A DNA stretch of 7,714 nucleotides, from contig JASHVB010000507.1 in assembly GCA_030039695.1 (NCBI GenBank), positions 1-7,714 on the forward strand. The letters run 5' to 3'. Shown in pieces: positions 6,839-7,714 of this stretch (positions within the stretch are counted from its first letter, which is position 1; the number at the start of each line of letters is the position of its first letter). The position numbers and the translations under genes are program-made. A model generated the notes under the pieces. The model searched no databases, was not told the DNA's origin, and was given only the letters and a program-made list of their open reading frames with translations. This DNA comes from Acetobacteraceae bacterium. Lineage in GTDB: Bacteria; Pseudomonadota; Alphaproteobacteria; Acetobacterales; Acetobacteraceae.

Positions 6839-7714
6839 GTGCTCGATCAGCAGCAGCTTCAGACATTCGTCAGCATCGCGCAGGCCGGCAGCATCGCCGG
6901 CGGCGCGCGGACGGAGGCGATTTCGCCATCGCTTGCGAGCCGCCGCATCGCCGCGCTTGAAGCAGTCCTCGGCGTGCGCCTGTTCCAGCGCACCACGCGC
7001 AAGTTTCAGATAACCGAAGCCGGCTCAATCGTGCTGGCCTGGGCAACAGAGTCGATCCGGCACTATGCACAGTTGCGCGACGAGCTAGGGGCGCAGCAGG
7101 AGAAGCCGGTTGGGCTGATCCGCATCGCCTGCAACGAGTTCACCGGCAGTCGCTACCTTCTGCAGACAATCGTGCCGTTCCGGGCCCGGAATCCCAACGT
7201 GCGCTTCCAGGTCCGAATGGTGGACGAACCAATCCGGCTGGTGGACGAGGGCTTCGACTTGGTCATCCATGCCGGACGGCTGCCCGATAGCAATCTCGTG
7301 GGGCGAAGAGTACGATCTTATCAGCGCATCCTCTGCGGGGCACCCGCGTATTTCGAGAGACACGGAATCCCCGAAACGCTGGAGGATCTCGGGCGCCATG
7401 ATTGCCTGACACATGCCCGCAGCGAACCGCGCAACTGGTTCTTTCGTCAGGGTGAAGGCCCTATCATCACGCAGATCATCACACCCGCGGTGGAAGCCAA
7501 CGCCTATCTCATGCTGCTCGACCTGGCACTGGCTGGCGCGGGCATCATTCGGATCTCAGCCCCTATGGTGAACGATCATATCGAAGCGGGACGGTTGCGG
7601 CAGATCCTCAGCGGATACCAGTGCGTCAATCCCGACGGTCAGCTTCCAGGGTTTTGGCTCATCCAACCCGACCGGCACATGCCGTACCGTGTTCGGCTCT
7701 TTGCGGACCACTTG
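6839..7714 (+). CDS. LysR-family transcriptional regulator (3' end cut by the window edge)
   Basis: The frame is open for 292 codons from a GTG start to the window edge, so only a few residues and the stop are missing (family length about 300). Residues 1-60 form the winged helix-turn-helix: LDQQQLQTFVSIAQAGS (2-18), then a recognition helix around SPSLASRRIAALE (29-41), then GVRLFQRTTRKFQITEAG (45-62), all typical of LysR proteins. A linker helix follows to about residue 88. The effector-binding domain starts near VGLIRIACNE (91-100) and includes EGFDLVIHAGRLPDSNLVGR (137-156) and ILCGAPAYFERHGIP (164-178), as in the CrgA/DmlR-like subgroup. The GTG start is preferred because of GGGAGG 8 bases upstream and because the protein then begins like its relatives. 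It is divergent from the hyuA operon across 133 bp, so it most likely regulates that operon and itself; the inducer is probably the substrate or an intermediate. The ligand is unknown. Confidence 0.93.
   Translation, partial: MLDQQQLQTFVSIAQAGSIAGGARTEAISPSLASRRIAALEAVLGVRLFQRTTRKFQITEAGSIVLAWATESIRHYAQLRDELGAQQEKPVGLIRIACNEFTGSRYLLQTIVPFRARNPNVRFQVRMVDEPIRLVDEGFDLVIHAGRLPDSNLVGRRVRSYQRILCGAPAYFERHGIPETLEDLGRHDCLTHARSEPRNWFFRQGEGPIITQIITPAVEANAYLMLLDLALAGAGIIRISAPMVNDHIEAGRLRQILSGYQCVNPDGQLPGFWLIQPDRHMPYRVRLFADHL

Noticed and set aside
6797..6841. An ATG start for lysR at 6797, adding 14 residues
   Set aside because: No ribosome site precedes it and the extra residues are unlike LysR N-termini. 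The GTG at 6839 has GGGAGG at 8 bases.

Overview
The window is high-GC DNA with strong G/C preference at third codon positions, recognisable Shine-Dalgarno sequences and tightly packed genes. This fits a Proteobacterium, and the style of the LysR, MFS and alpha/beta-hydrolase proteins leans towards Alpha- or Betaproteobacteria. The sequence alone does not settle the genus. No RNA genes, insertion sequences, CRISPR arrays, integrase genes or clear terminators were seen.

Layout: almost everything is one minus-strand catabolic operon, read from right to left. It starts at about 6705 and leaves the window at position 1. In transcription order the genes are hyuA-like (4636-6705), hyuB-like (2858-4639), a full-length fumarylacetoacetase (1530-2861), an MFS anion:cation-symporter family permease (172-1533), and the first 58 codons of an alpha/beta hydrolase (1-175). 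All four junctions are the same 4-base ATGA overlap of stop and start, so the genes are very probably co-transcribed and translationally coupled. A LysR-family regulator (6839 to beyond 7714) is transcribed divergently. The two transcription units share a 133-bp intergenic region with a CATGCAA/TTGCATG inverted repeat and a 10-bp palindrome as candidate operators.

How the genes may work together (inference): the permease would import an organic anion. HyuA and HyuB would form an ATP-using enzyme of the oxoprolinase/N-methylhydantoinase/caprolactamase/ketone-carboxylase superfamily, which would open a lactam or imide ring or carboxylate a carbonyl compound. The alpha/beta hydrolase would cleave an ester, epoxide or C-C bond. 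The fumarylacetoacetase-type enzyme would split a 2,4-diketo acid into central metabolites. The LysR protein probably senses the substrate or an intermediate. The enzyme families are clear, but the pathway is not. I recognise no named pathway with this gene set, and the tyrosine-pathway partners of fumarylacetoacetase (homogentisate dioxygenase, maleylacetoacetate isomerase) are absent from the window.
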